NCBI RefSeq assembly: GCF_024320865.1 | Contig: NZ_JANDBD010000009.1 | Location: forward strand, 40,607-104,606 | From: Mycolicibacterium arenosum | Lineage (GTDB): Bacteria > Actinomycetota > Actinomycetes > Mycobacteriales > Mycobacteriaceae | DNA: 64,000 nucleotides | Direction of reading: 5' to 3' | In this document: in pieces, positions 49,679 through 57,908 of the stretch | Layout of the letters: the number at the start of each line of letters is the position of its first letter | Numbering within the stretch: the first letter of the stretch is position 1 | Notes under the pieces: model-generated | The model's database searches: none | What the model was told of the DNA's origin: nothing | The model's input: only the letters and a program-made list of their open reading frames with translations | Translations under genes and position numbers: made by a program

Positions 49679-49846
49679 TCAGCGGCCGTTGCCCACGGTG
49701 GCCTGAGCCGAGCCGACGGTGGCCTGCTGCTGGATGTCCTGCACCCACTGGTGATGGGTGACGTCCGCGGACGCGGGGGCAGCCAAGCCGAACAGGGCGG
49801 CGGCGAATCCGGTGGCGATGACGCTGGCAAATCCGAACTTCTTCAT
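49679..49846 (-). CDS. Small secreted peptide, paralogue B
   Basis: A 55-residue protein starting MKKFGFASVIATGFAAALFG. Cleavage after ASA would leave a 28-residue peptide beginning DVTHHQWVQDIQQQ and ending TVGNGR, 24 of 28 identical to paralogue A. GGAAGG lies 7 nt before the ATG. Terminator and upstream block are also shared, so this is a duplication of a whole transcription unit. Role unknown. Confidence 0.75.
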   Translation of the reverse strand: MKKFGFASVIATGFAAALFGLAAPASADVTHHQWVQDIQQQATVGSAQATVGNGR

Positions 49847-49916
49847 GATGAACCTTCCCTTTCGTGTTCGAGCCGTGGCGCTGGTGTCGCGGTCCAAACC
49901 TTGTCTTCACCTTTTC

Positions 49917-50003
49917 GGAGGTTTCCGATCCGGTCTGCCAGCCATAACGCAGTGCTCAGCGGGTTAATTCCGGTGGCGGTAATTGATCGGCGGTTGGCAG
50001 CAT
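49917..50003 (-). promoter_or_regulatory. Conserved upstream block of peptide gene B
   Basis: Homologue of 40772-40858. On the minus strand: TTAACC, GCGTTATGGCTG (-10 candidate) and GATCGGAAACCTCC are shared. It ends right at the stop of the alpha/beta hydrolase gene upstream. Confidence 0.5.
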
Positions 50004-50004
50004 C

Positions 50005-50838
50005 TCAGCGAGAGTGCTCCGCCCACCACCCGGTGACGAGGTCGGCGTACTCGGCGGGCCGTTCCTCCCAGGCAAAGTGGCCTGCGCCGTCGATGAGGTC
50101 GACGCGGGAGTTCGGCAGGCGATCGTCGAGGAACGTGGCGTTGATCGACGGGACCACCTGGTCGGCGCCGCCCGCCACGATGCGCACCGGTGTCTCGATC
50201 GACGGCAGCAGCTCGGCGAGCACCGGCAGCCAGGTCCGATAGCTCTGCGCGTACGGGATCGTCTCGGCGAATCGGTCGCCCGCATAGCTCGCGAGGTAGT
50301 CGGCGCGGATGTGCTCCGGCGGGGTGTAGCCGGCGATGGTGCCGAGGGCCACGTCGACGATCGCGGCACCGCCGATGTCGCGATACGGCTGCAGGTCGGA
50401 CGCGAAGACCCACTCCTCGAGCGGTCCTGCGACGGCGATCGGCACCGCGGCGCCACCGGAACCCACCACCACCGACGCGAATCGGCCCGGTTGCGCCGCC
50501 GCCGCGAACAGTGACGCCGACGTGCCGACGTCGGGCCCGACCAGATGCGGTCGCGCCATCCCGAAGGCGTCCGCGATGCGGACGACGAAGTCCCCCAGCG
50601 CTTTCGGGTTCAGCAGTTCGGGCCGGCCCCCGGAGGCGCCGAAGCCGGGCGGGTCGACCACGACCACGTGCGCATGCCCGGTCAGCGTCGGCCACATCCG
50701 GTCGTACGCGTAGATCGTCTCCGGCCAGGGGCTGAGCAGGATCGCGTCGACGGGCCCGGACCCGCCCTCCGCGTACCGGATGCGGACGTCGTCGACGGTG
50801 GTGAACAGCGGACGAATGCCGGTGTCAGGTGTGGTCAT
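50005..50838 (-). CDS. Alpha/beta hydrolase with Asp nucleophile (epoxide hydrolase/haloalkane dehalogenase type)
   Basis: A 277-residue cytosolic hydrolase. ILLSPWPETIYAYDRMW is the oxyanion region, VGPDVGTSASLF carries an Asp in the nucleophile elbow, and DGAGHFAWEERP the catalytic His. An Asp nucleophile points to epoxide hydrolases or dehalogenases rather than esterases. ATG 50838 chosen; an upstream start would add 17 poorly conserved residues. Confidence 0.8.
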   Translation of the reverse strand: MTTPDTGIRPLFTTVDDVRIRYAEGGSGPVDAILLSPWPETIYAYDRMWPTLTGHAHVVVVDPPGFGASGGRPELLNPKALGDFVVRIADAFGMARPHLVGPDVGTSASLFAAAAQPGRFASVVVGSGGAAVPIAVAGPLEEWVFASDLQPYRDIGGAAIVDVALGTIAGYTPPEHIRADYLASYAGDRFAETIPYAQSYRTWLPVLAELLPSIETPVRIVAGGADQVVPSINATFLDDRLPNSRVDLIDGAGHFAWEERPAEYADLVTGWWAEHSR

Positions 50839-50902
50839 GAGAACACTCTGCGCCGACCGCACCGCCCGGTCATCGCGGCCACCCGCCACCCGCCGCTACC
50901 GG

Positions 50903-51802
50903 CTAGCGGTAAGCGGTAAGCGGTGACCAGTAGTCGAGCATCGCGGCGAAGGTCTCGAATGACGGGGTGTTCACGCCGTACACCGGTTCGAAGTGCACGC
51001 TCATGGGGAAGCCGAGCTCGCCGACACCGTCGATGACGCGCTTGTAGAGGTCGACCATCAGCCGGCGCCGCTGCTCGGGCTCGGTCGCGGCCAGCTGCCT
51101 GACGAACTCCTGCTCGGCGGCCACCGCCGCATTGCCGGGGTCCTGGATCAGCCACTGGATCAAGCCGACCTTGGTCTCGAGCTTCGGCACGAAACCGAAC
51201 GACAGCAGGATCTCGGGCCGGTGCTCGGTGCCCTTGGCGAAACCGGTGAGGAAGTCGACGATCGCATCGGAGTACAGCAGCTGCGTCATCCCGTAGGTAG
51301 CGCCCTGCTTGCACTTGAACTCGAAGCGGCCGTGCTCGGCGTCGCGCGTCGGGATGAGGATCACACCGCGGTTGTCGACGAGGGTGTCGAAGATGCCGAG
51401 CGCATCGGTCGGCGCGACACCGGCGCCCTCGCCGTCGCTCATGGTGCGCGGCACGCCGACGAACGCGATGCCGTCGATCCCCGTCTCGCGCAGGGTGGTT
51501 AGCCGGTCGCGCAGCGTCGCCTCGTCGGAGAACGCGGTGACCTGGGTGCACAGCCCGTTCACCCCCGGCAGTTCCGGCTTGATGATCGACCAGAAGTCGA
51601 GAACGTCCATCTTCGGCTTCATCTCGATGGGACGGTCGCCGTCCTCCTCGATCATGCCGGGGATCATCACGTGCTTGATGCGGCCTTCGAGGCCGGCCTC
51701 CAGCGAACTCTTCAGGACCTTCTGCGCCTCCTCGATCGCCCGCTCCCGACCCTGCTCCAGGTTCGGCGGGACGAGTTCCAGGGCGATGGTGTTGAGGCTC
51801 AA
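50903..51802 (-). CDS. Mycobacterial-type methylenetetrahydrofolate reductase
   Basis: A 299-residue TIM-barrel protein. VPPNLEQGRERAIEEAQ, IKHVMIPGMIEEDGDRPIEMKPKMD, GIDGIAFVGVPRTMSDGEG and PMSVHFEPVYGVNT match the mycobacterial MTHFR family (Rv2172c-like, from memory), which reduces methylene-THF to methyl-THF and is unusual in lacking bound FAD. TTG start at 51802 with GGAG 8 nt upstream. The last codons and stop lie in a TACCGCT-type heptamer repeat. Confidence 0.65.
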   Translation of the reverse strand: MSLNTIALELVPPNLEQGRERAIEEAQKVLKSSLEAGLEGRIKHVMIPGMIEEDGDRPIEMKPKMDVLDFWSIIKPELPGVNGLCTQVTAFSDEATLRDRLTTLRETGIDGIAFVGVPRTMSDGEGAGVAPTDALGIFDTLVDNRGVILIPTRDAEHGRFEFKCKQGATYGMTQLLYSDAIVDFLTGFAKGTEHRPEILLSFGFVPKLETKVGLIQWLIQDPGNAAVAAEQEFVRQLAATEPEQRRRLMVDLYKRVIDGVGELGFPMSVHFEPVYGVNTPSFETFAAMLDYWSPLTAYR

Positions 51803-51927
51803 CGGACTGCTCCAGGTGATGCGTGTTGGTACGGGCGGCCGACCACCATGTCGGCGTCCACGGGACGGGGTTCGCCCTCCGCAAAGCCCTGAGCTTACCG
51901 AACCAGGCTGTCGAGGCACTCGGTACG

Positions 51928-51933
51928 TACGCT
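51928..51933 (+). promoter_or_regulatory. -10 box TACGCT of selO
   Basis: TACGCT ends 6 nt before the GTG at 51940, consistent with a leaderless mRNA; GGGAG between them is too close for normal Shine-Dalgarno use. Confidence 0.4.
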
Positions 51934-51939
51934 GGGAGC

Positions 51940-53388
51940 GTGACCAGCGCACCTGAAACCACCGTCGTCCTCGAGGCCGGTTTCGCCCGCGCACTGCCCG
52001 AGCTCGCAGTCGAGTGGCGGGCCGCCGCGGCTCCCGAACCGGCCCTGCTCGCCCTCAACGAGGCCCTGGCCTCGGAGTTGGGCCTCGACGCGGGCTGGCT
52101 GCGCACCTCCGACGGCCTGGCGTTCCTGCTCGGCAACGTGGTGCCCGACGGCGCCATTCCGGTCGCGCAGGGCTACGCCGGACACCAGTTCGGCAACTAC
52201 AGCCCGCGCCTCGGCGACGGCCGCGCGCTGCTCCTCGGCGAACTCGTCGGCTCCGACGGGACGCGCCGCGATCTGCACCTCAAGGGGTCCGGTGCGACGC
52301 CGTTCTCCCGAGGCGGCGACGGATTCGCCGCCGCGGGCCCGATGCTGCGCGAATACGTCATCAGCGAGGCGATGCACGCGCTGGGCATCCCGACCACCCG
52401 CGCGCTGGCGGTGGTGGCCACGGGGCAGCCCGTCTACCGCGACCAGCCGCTGCCCGGCGCCGTCCTCGCCCGCGTCGCCGCCAGCCATCTGCGCGTGGGC
52501 ACCTTCCAGTACGCGGCGAATCTCGAGTCGCCCGATCTCCTGCGCAGGCTCGCCGACTACGCGATCGCCAGGCACTACCCGGCCGCGGCGGGAGCCGAGC
52601 AGCCCTACCTCGCGCTCTTCGAGGCGGTGGCGCAGCGGCAGGCGTCGCTTATCGCGCATTGGATGCTCGTCGGCTTCATCCACGGAGTGATGAACACCGA
52701 CAACATGACCATCTCGGGCGAGACCATCGACTACGGGCCGTGTGCGTTCATGGACGTGTTCGACCCGGCGACGGTGTTCAGCTCGATCGACCACGGCGGC
52801 CGCTACGCCTACGGCAACCAGCCCGCGATCGCCGCGTGGAATCTCGCGCGCTTCGCCGAGGCGCTGCTACCGCTGCTCGCCGATGATCAGGATCGGGCCA
52901 TCGCCGTCGCGACCGAAGCGCTCAACGGGTTCGGGCCCGCGTTCTCTCACGTGTGGTCGGCGGGGCTCGCCGCGAAGATCGGGCTCACCGAGCCTGCCGA
53001 AGACGTCGTCGACGACCTGTTGGAGCTGTTGCGCGACAACCACATCGACTTCACGTCGTTCTTCCGCGCCCTGGCCCGGCACGCGCGCGGCGACCGCGAG
53101 CCGGCGCGCGGTCTGTTCCCCGATCTCGCCCGGTTCGACTCGTGGGCGGCACGCTGGTCGGCGCTGGAACCCGACGCCGACCTGATGGACCGGGTCAACC
53201 CCGTCTACGTGCCGCGCAACCACCTCGTCGAGGAGGCGCTCACCGCGGCCACCGACGGTGACCTCGCACCGGTCACCCGGCTGCTGGCGGCCGTGTCGCA
53301 GCCGTTCGACGAGCGACCGGGCTTCGAGCGCTACGCGGAGCCGGCGCCCGATGACTTCGGCCGCTATCAAACCTTCTGCGGCACTTGA
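51940..53388 (+). CDS. selO: SelO family protein AMPylator
   Basis: A 482-residue pseudokinase that transfers AMP to protein Ser/Thr/Tyr. GHQFGNYSPRLGDGRALLLGE is the glycine-rich region, DLHLKGSGATPFSRGGDG has the nucleotide-binding Lys, HGVMNTDNMT the catalytic loop and DYGPCAFMD the metal-binding Asp. It ends in FCGT, with the C-terminal Cys that replaces selenocysteine of animal SelO. Known SelO proteins regulate redox and metabolic enzymes. GTG 51940 fits the leaderless promoter. Confidence 0.93.
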   Translation: MTSAPETTVVLEAGFARALPELAVEWRAAAAPEPALLALNEALASELGLDAGWLRTSDGLAFLLGNVVPDGAIPVAQGYAGHQFGNYSPRLGDGRALLLGELVGSDGTRRDLHLKGSGATPFSRGGDGFAAAGPMLREYVISEAMHALGIPTTRALAVVATGQPVYRDQPLPGAVLARVAASHLRVGTFQYAANLESPDLLRRLADYAIARHYPAAAGAEQPYLALFEAVAQRQASLIAHWMLVGFIHGVMNTDNMTISGETIDYGPCAFMDVFDPATVFSSIDHGGRYAYGNQPAIAAWNLARFAEALLPLLADDQDRAIAVATEALNGFGPAFSHVWSAGLAAKIGLTEPAEDVVDDLLELLRDNHIDFTSFFRALARHARGDREPARGLFPDLARFDSWAARWSALEPDADLMDRVNPVYVPRNHLVEEALTAATDGDLAPVTRLLAAVSQPFDERPGFERYAEPAPDDFGRYQTFCGT

Positions 53389-53396
53389 TCTTCGCG

Positions 53397-54614
53397 CTAC
53401 TTCGCCGTCAGGATGATGTACTGCGCGGCGATCTGCTGCTGGACGTCCTCGAACTTCGCGCCCCGGATCTCGATCGCGTACTTGTCCGCGGGCGCCACGC
53501 AGTAGAACGCCTGCGGGAACGCCATGCAGTGGCTTTCGGGGATCTCGGGTACCGGCGCGGCCTGGGTCGCGCCCGCCATCCCGGACACCTCCTGGTTGAA
53601 CGAGTTGATGATCATGCGAGCCGACGGGTTGTCGTGCGCCTCATAGACGTTCGCGCCCGCCATCGACACCGCGGTGACCCTGGTGTCGTCGAAAAGCGTC
53701 GTCGACGCGACGGGGTTGCTCTGGAAGTGCGACGCCCCCCGTGGCCCGTACACGGCGTTCTTGATCGGGCTGGCCTCCGCCGTCGGCAACGGCAGCGTCT
53801 CCGCCAGCAGACCGGTGGGATCGACCTCGACGTCGGCCAGCGCCGAGACGTCGGCGGGCGTGAATCCGTCGATGAGTTTGGCCTGAAGGTCGATGGCCTT
53901 GGCCACCAGCGCCGACGCGCCCCCCACCCCGTCGACCGACTGCGCGAACTGCATCAGGACGAACTGACCGTGCGGGGTGTACGCGCGCACGAAGGTCCGC
54001 GGCCGGTCCGAGTCGCGCGGCGTGTAGGTGTAGGTCGACGCGGCCGCGTCCTGATGCCCCGGTATGGCAACGGGTTCCGGCTGGGCACCCGAGATCGGCT
54101 GGGCCGACGCGGCGACGTTCATGTCCCTGCTCGCCGCGGCGGCCGACGCGGGATCGGGGAAGCGCAGCACCGCGTTCAGCATCGCCGCCTTGTCGGGATC
54201 CTCCCGCGCCGAGCCGAATCCGTTCACCATCCCGTGCGTCGTCGCCGCGTCCGCCGTGGCCTGCGGCCCGAGGCTGGACAGCTGCGCGGGTCCGCTCATC
54301 ACGTAGTAGGTGTCCAGGTACGGGTCGATCATCGCCTTGTCGACCTCCCACGGGCCGACGACGTAGTCGGCCATCTGCTGCGCCTGCAGCACCGCGCCGC
54401 GCTCCGGCGTGCCCGCCTTGCCCATCGGCGCAAGCGGTTTCGTCGAGTAGCGGCCGGGGTTCAGCTTGTCGGGGCTGACGGGGGGCGTCGTCTGGGAGGT
54501 GCTGGCGGCGCTGGAACCACCGGCCGAGTTCGTCGGGCCGGTGCCCTGTCCGCCGCAGGCGCCGATCAGCAGTGCGCTCGCCAGACACGCTCCGGCTATC
54601 CGAATACCCCGCAC
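53397..54614 (-). CDS. Mycobacterial lipoprotein (DUF7373-like)
   Basis: A 405-residue exported protein with a lipobox at LIGAC (Cys 20), followed by a Ser/Thr-rich linker. The mature part repeats a two-domain pattern (ADYVVGPWEVDKAMIDPYLDTYYV, and VRAYTPHGQFVLMQFAQS). It includes two Cys near the end (HCMAF, YCVAP). It resembles a large family of mycobacterial lipoproteins of unknown role that I know as DUF7373. GTG start with GGGAGA upstream. Confidence 0.7.
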   Translation of the reverse strand: MRGIRIAGACLASALLIGACGGQGTGPTNSAGGSSAASTSQTTPPVSPDKLNPGRYSTKPLAPMGKAGTPERGAVLQAQQMADYVVGPWEVDKAMIDPYLDTYYVMSGPAQLSSLGPQATADAATTHGMVNGFGSAREDPDKAAMLNAVLRFPDPASAAAASRDMNVAASAQPISGAQPEPVAIPGHQDAAASTYTYTPRDSDRPRTFVRAYTPHGQFVLMQFAQSVDGVGGASALVAKAIDLQAKLIDGFTPADVSALADVEVDPTGLLAETLPLPTAEASPIKNAVYGPRGASHFQSNPVASTTLFDDTRVTAVSMAGANVYEAHDNPSARMIINSFNQEVSGMAGATQAAPVPEIPESHCMAFPQAFYCVAPADKYAIEIRGAKFEDVQQQIAAQYIILTAK

Positions 54615-54664
54615 CGTCTCTCCCGTCGTCGCCCCGGTGTGCAGAACCTACCCACCGGAGCGCA

Positions 54665-55294
54665 TCAACCCGTGGATTCGGCGTCTCTCGGCAGTGCGCG
54701 GATCGCCGTTCGGACGGCGAAGTAGATCATCGTCGAGGTCACCAGGAACACCGGCCAGCCCATCGCGATCCTGGCGACGGCGAGCAGCTCGGCCTGATTG
54801 GTGTCGTAGAGGTAGTACTGGACGGAGAAGCGCGCCCACGACGCGACGGCCATCGCGGCGGTCGCGATGTCGAACAGCAGGCGCACCCGCGGCACCCGGC
54901 GCCAGGCGTTGTCGCGGCCGGTGATCCACGCCCAGCCCATCCCGACGAGCGGCCTGCGGATCAGCAGCGACGCCGTCAACACCATCGCGGCCGCCAGATA
55001 GCTCCAGATACCGGGCAGGTAGAAGTCCTTCGCCTGCCCGGTCACCAGCGCGAAGCCCGCGCAGACCGCGACACCCACGAAGCCGAACAGCGCGGGCCGA
55101 GGGGATTCCCTGCGCACCAGTTGCCAGGCCAGAATGAGCGCTGCCGCACTGACCGCCACGATGATCGCGGGCGTGACACCGGCCAGCGACGACGTCAGCG
55201 CGTAGGCCGTGACCGGCAGCCCGGAGTAGACGAGTCCTCGAATGCCGCCCGCCCGTGCCAGCAGTGCGTCGAGCGGCGGTGACGCCTGGGTCAT
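54665..55294 (-). CDS. DUF3159 membrane protein
   Basis: A 209-residue protein with six membrane segments. DALLARAGGIRGLVYSGLPVTAYAL, YLPGIWSYLAAAMVLTASLLIRRPLVG and NQAELLAVARIAMGWP match DUF3159, an actinobacterial family of unknown function. TACTCT ends 7 nt before the ATG at 55294, so the mRNA is probably leaderless and separate from the polyketide operon that ends upstream at 55316. Confidence 0.8.
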   Translation of the reverse strand: MTQASPPLDALLARAGGIRGLVYSGLPVTAYALTSSLAGVTPAIIVAVSAAALILAWQLVRRESPRPALFGFVGVAVCAGFALVTGQAKDFYLPGIWSYLAAAMVLTASLLIRRPLVGMGWAWITGRDNAWRRVPRVRLLFDIATAAMAVASWARFSVQYYLYDTNQAELLAVARIAMGWPVFLVTSTMIYFAVRTAIRALPRDAESTG

Positions 55295-55301
55295 TGCACC
55301 G

Positions 55302-55307
55302 AGAGTA
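55302..55307 (-). promoter_or_regulatory. -10 box TACTCT of the DUF3159 gene
   Basis: TACTCT (55307-55302, minus strand) ends 7 nt before the ATG; it lies in the 21-nt gap after the flavoprotein stop. Confidence 0.4.
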
Positions 55308-55315
55308 CCGCCGGG

Positions 55316-56341
55316 TCAGGCGGCCAGCTGGTTGACGACGCCCTCGAACACCCCGGGCAGCGCCGCGGCGGCGGGCACGATGCCGCGCCGCAGCGGCGCC
55401 ACGGTCCCGGCCCGCACCAGCGCCGCCGTGAGGAACCGGTAGCGGCGCGTCAGCTGACGCCAGCGCCGGTCGTAGTCGCCGACGCGGTCCGTGACGATCG
55501 AGTCGACCAGCAGCTCGGCCGCACCGAACGCCAGGCCCATGCCCTCCCCGGTGAGCGCGTCGATGTAGCCGGCCGCATCGCCGACGAGCAGCACCCGGCC
55601 CGCGGTCCGGTTGCCGACCCGCTGCCGAAGCGGCCCCGCTGCACGATCCGGGCCGTGCGCGAAACCCGCCATCCGATCGCGTAACTCGGGGAAGTCCGCG
55701 ACGTGCGCGTCGAAACCGCCCGTGGCCGAGCTCAGGATCGCGACACCGACCAGGTCGTCGCCGACCGGCGTCACGTACGCCTCCCCGGCCTCGGGGCCGC
55801 GAGCCCAGTGCACCTCCACCGAGTCCGTCCACGGCGGCATCTCGACGTGCCTGCGGATCCCCCAGCGCCGCGGTCCGGCGGCGGGCCGGGCCAGCCCGAG
55901 ATCGCGCCGGATCGGCGAGTGCAGGCCGTCGGCGGCCGCCAGGTAGCGGGCCCGTAACCCGCAGGCGCGCACCGACTCCCCGTCCTGTACGACGTCACCC
56001 ACCGATTCGGTGACGACCCGTACGCCCGCCAGCTGCGCGGCGTCCAGCAGCGCCTCGTGCAGCACCGTCCTGCGCACGCCGCGCCCCTTGCCGGCCCGGA
56101 ACGTCGCGTCGACGCGGCGCTCACCCGCCACGTAGCGGATCCCCCGCAGCGGCCTGCCCGCCGGATCGATGCCGAGGCCCTCGAGATGGGCGACGGTGTG
56201 CGGCATCATGCCCTCGCCGCACGCCTTGTCCAGGACACCGGACCGGCGTTCGACGACGACCACCTCGAGGCCCGCTTTCGCCCCGTACAGCGCGGTCGCC
56301 AGGCCCGCGGGTCCGCCGCCCGCCACCAGCAGGTCGATCAC
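55316..56341 (-). CDS. FAD-dependent oxidoreductase, geranylgeranyl-reductase/hydroxylase-like
   Basis: A 341-residue flavoprotein: N-terminal GGGPAGLATALYGAKAGLEVVVVER for FAD, CGEGMMPHTVAHL as in geranylgeranyl reductases, and LLVGDAAGYIDALTGEGMGLAF for the second FAD contact. As last gene of the type III PKS operon it could hydroxylate or oxidise the polyketide ring to a quinone. GTG 56341 overlaps the ICMT stop (GTGA). Confidence 0.85.
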   Translation of the reverse strand: MIDLLVAGGGPAGLATALYGAKAGLEVVVVERRSGVLDKACGEGMMPHTVAHLEGLGIDPAGRPLRGIRYVAGERRVDATFRAGKGRGVRRTVLHEALLDAAQLAGVRVVTESVGDVVQDGESVRACGLRARYLAAADGLHSPIRRDLGLARPAAGPRRWGIRRHVEMPPWTDSVEVHWARGPEAGEAYVTPVGDDLVGVAILSSATGGFDAHVADFPELRDRMAGFAHGPDRAAGPLRQRVGNRTAGRVLLVGDAAGYIDALTGEGMGLAFGAAELLVDSIVTDRVGDYDRRWRQLTRRYRFLTAALVRAGTVAPLRRGIVPAAAALPGVFEGVVNQLAA

Positions 56342-56859
56342 GACAGGCTCGCCAGCGCCGTGTTCTCGACCCTCAGCCGAGTCCGCAGCAGCGCGGCGTT
56401 GAGCACCGTGAAGACCATCGCGGTGAGCCACGCCGAATGCACCAGCGGCAGCGCGACGCCCTCGATCACGACGACGACGTAGTTCGGGTGCGGGATGAAG
56501 CGGTACGGTCCGCCCGTCACGCGCTGGGCACCGGGGATCACGACGACGCGGGTGTTCCAGTGGTGCCCCAACGTGCTGATGCACCACCACCGCAGAACCT
56601 GCGTGGCCACCACGACCGCGAGCATCGGCCAGCCGAGCGCCGGGATGAACGGCCGATGCAGCGCAACGACTTCCACGACGCAACCGACCAGCAGCGCGGT
56701 GTGCAGCACCACCATCACCGGGTAGTGGCCCGCCCCGAACTCGGTGCCGCCGCGCTCCCGGCTCCACTCCAGGTTCCGCTTCGACACCACCAGTTCGGCG
56801 ACCCGCTCGACGGCGACCGCGGCGATGAGCGCCACGTAGGCGAGCATGCTCAGCGCCAC
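56338..56859 (-). CDS. Isoprenylcysteine carboxyl methyltransferase-like membrane methyltransferase
   Basis: A 173-residue protein with four or five membrane segments. The C-terminal YRFIPHPNYVVVVIEG is the ICMT/PEMT SAM-binding signature. Members next to type III PKS genes methylate alkyl-phenol or pyrone products. Start is GTG 56859, overlapping the PKS stop by 10 nt; an ATG at 56847 in the same frame is also possible. Confidence 0.83.
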   Translation of the reverse strand: MALSMLAYVALIAAVAVERVAELVVSKRNLEWSRERGGTEFGAGHYPVMVVLHTALLVGCVVEVVALHRPFIPALGWPMLAVVVATQVLRWWCISTLGHHWNTRVVVIPGAQRVTGGPYRFIPHPNYVVVVIEGVALPLVHSAWLTAMVFTVLNAALLRTRLRVENTALASLS

Positions 56860-57908
56860 TTCAGCAGGACGAGCTCCGAGCAGAAGCCCGGCCCCATCGC
56901 CATCAGCACGCCGGGACTGCCCGCGGGTGGCCGCTTGGCCATCGTGTCCCGCAGCACGTGCAGCACCGAGGCCGACGACAGGTTGCCCACCTCGGCGAGC
57001 GACCGCCAGGTCAGTTCCAGCGCATCATCGGGCAGGTCGAGGCTCGAGACGATCGCCTCGATCACCTTCGGACCGCCGGGGTGGCTCACCCACGCGCCGA
57101 CGTCGGCGGTGGTGAGGCCGTGCGAGGCGAGGAAGCCGGTGACGTCGTCGGCCAGGTACTTCTCGACGACCGCGGGCACGTCGGGCGACAGCACCAGCCG
57201 GAAGCCGGTCGGCCCGACGTCCCACCCCATGGTGCGCAGCGAGTCCGGGTACAGGTGACTGCGCGAGTCGAGCACCTCGGGTCCGGAGGCGTCGATCGCC
57301 TCGGCCCTGCGGTCGCCCACCGCGACGACGGCGGCGGCACCGTCGCCGAACAGGCTGCTGCCGACGAGCGTCGCCAGCGACGGATCGGTCTTGGGGGTCA
57401 GCGAGCACAGCTCGACCGCAAGCAGCACGGCGACGCCGTCGGGATCGCCGCGCAGGTAGTCGTGCATCCGCGCGGTCCCCGCGGCACCTGCGACGCAGCC
57501 GAGGCCGAACAGCGGGACTCGCTTGACGTCGGGCCGCAGCCCGATCAGGCCGGCGATCCGGGCGTCGATGGTCGGCACCGCCAGCCCGGTCACGGTGGTG
57601 GTGAAGATGACGTCGACGTCCTCTGGCTGCAGGCCGGCCTCCTCCAGCGCGCCCGTCACCGCGGCGCAGCCGAGCGCCACGGCGTTCTCGATGAAGACGT
57701 CGTTCGCGGCACCGAAGTCGGTGAGCGTCACGTACTCCTCGAGCGGCACGACCATGTGCCTGCTCTCGACCTTGGCGCTGCGGTGCACGGCCCTGATGAA
57801 GTCGGCGTGCTCGGTGAACCCCGGCATCCCGATCAGCGCCTCGGTCACCTCGGCTTGGGTATAGCGCCTCCGGGGCAGCTCTCCTCGTACGGCGGCGATC
57901 ACGGTCAC
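56850..57908 (-). CDS. Type III polyketide synthase
   Basis: A 352-residue chalcone-synthase-like enzyme. Catalytic Cys is C138 in LFGLGCVAGAAG, His in WVSHPGGPKVIEA and Asn in AEVGNLSSASVLH. It condenses a starter acyl-CoA with malonyl-CoA to pyrones, resorcinols or naphthols. I chose GTG 57908 because AGGAGG lies 8 nt upstream and it overlaps the MmpL stop (GTGA); a GTG at 57917 has the AGGAGG too close. With neighbours ICMT and flavoprotein it matches loci reported to make mycobacterial polyketide quinones (from memory). Confidence 0.92.
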   Translation of the reverse strand: MTVIAAVRGELPRRRYTQAEVTEALIGMPGFTEHADFIRAVHRSAKVESRHMVVPLEEYVTLTDFGAANDVFIENAVALGCAAVTGALEEAGLQPEDVDVIFTTTVTGLAVPTIDARIAGLIGLRPDVKRVPLFGLGCVAGAAGTARMHDYLRGDPDGVAVLLAVELCSLTPKTDPSLATLVGSSLFGDGAAAVVAVGDRRAEAIDASGPEVLDSRSHLYPDSLRTMGWDVGPTGFRLVLSPDVPAVVEKYLADDVTGFLASHGLTTADVGAWVSHPGGPKVIEAIVSSLDLPDDALELTWRSLAEVGNLSSASVLHVLRDTMAKRPPAGSPGVLMAMGPGFCSELVLLKWR

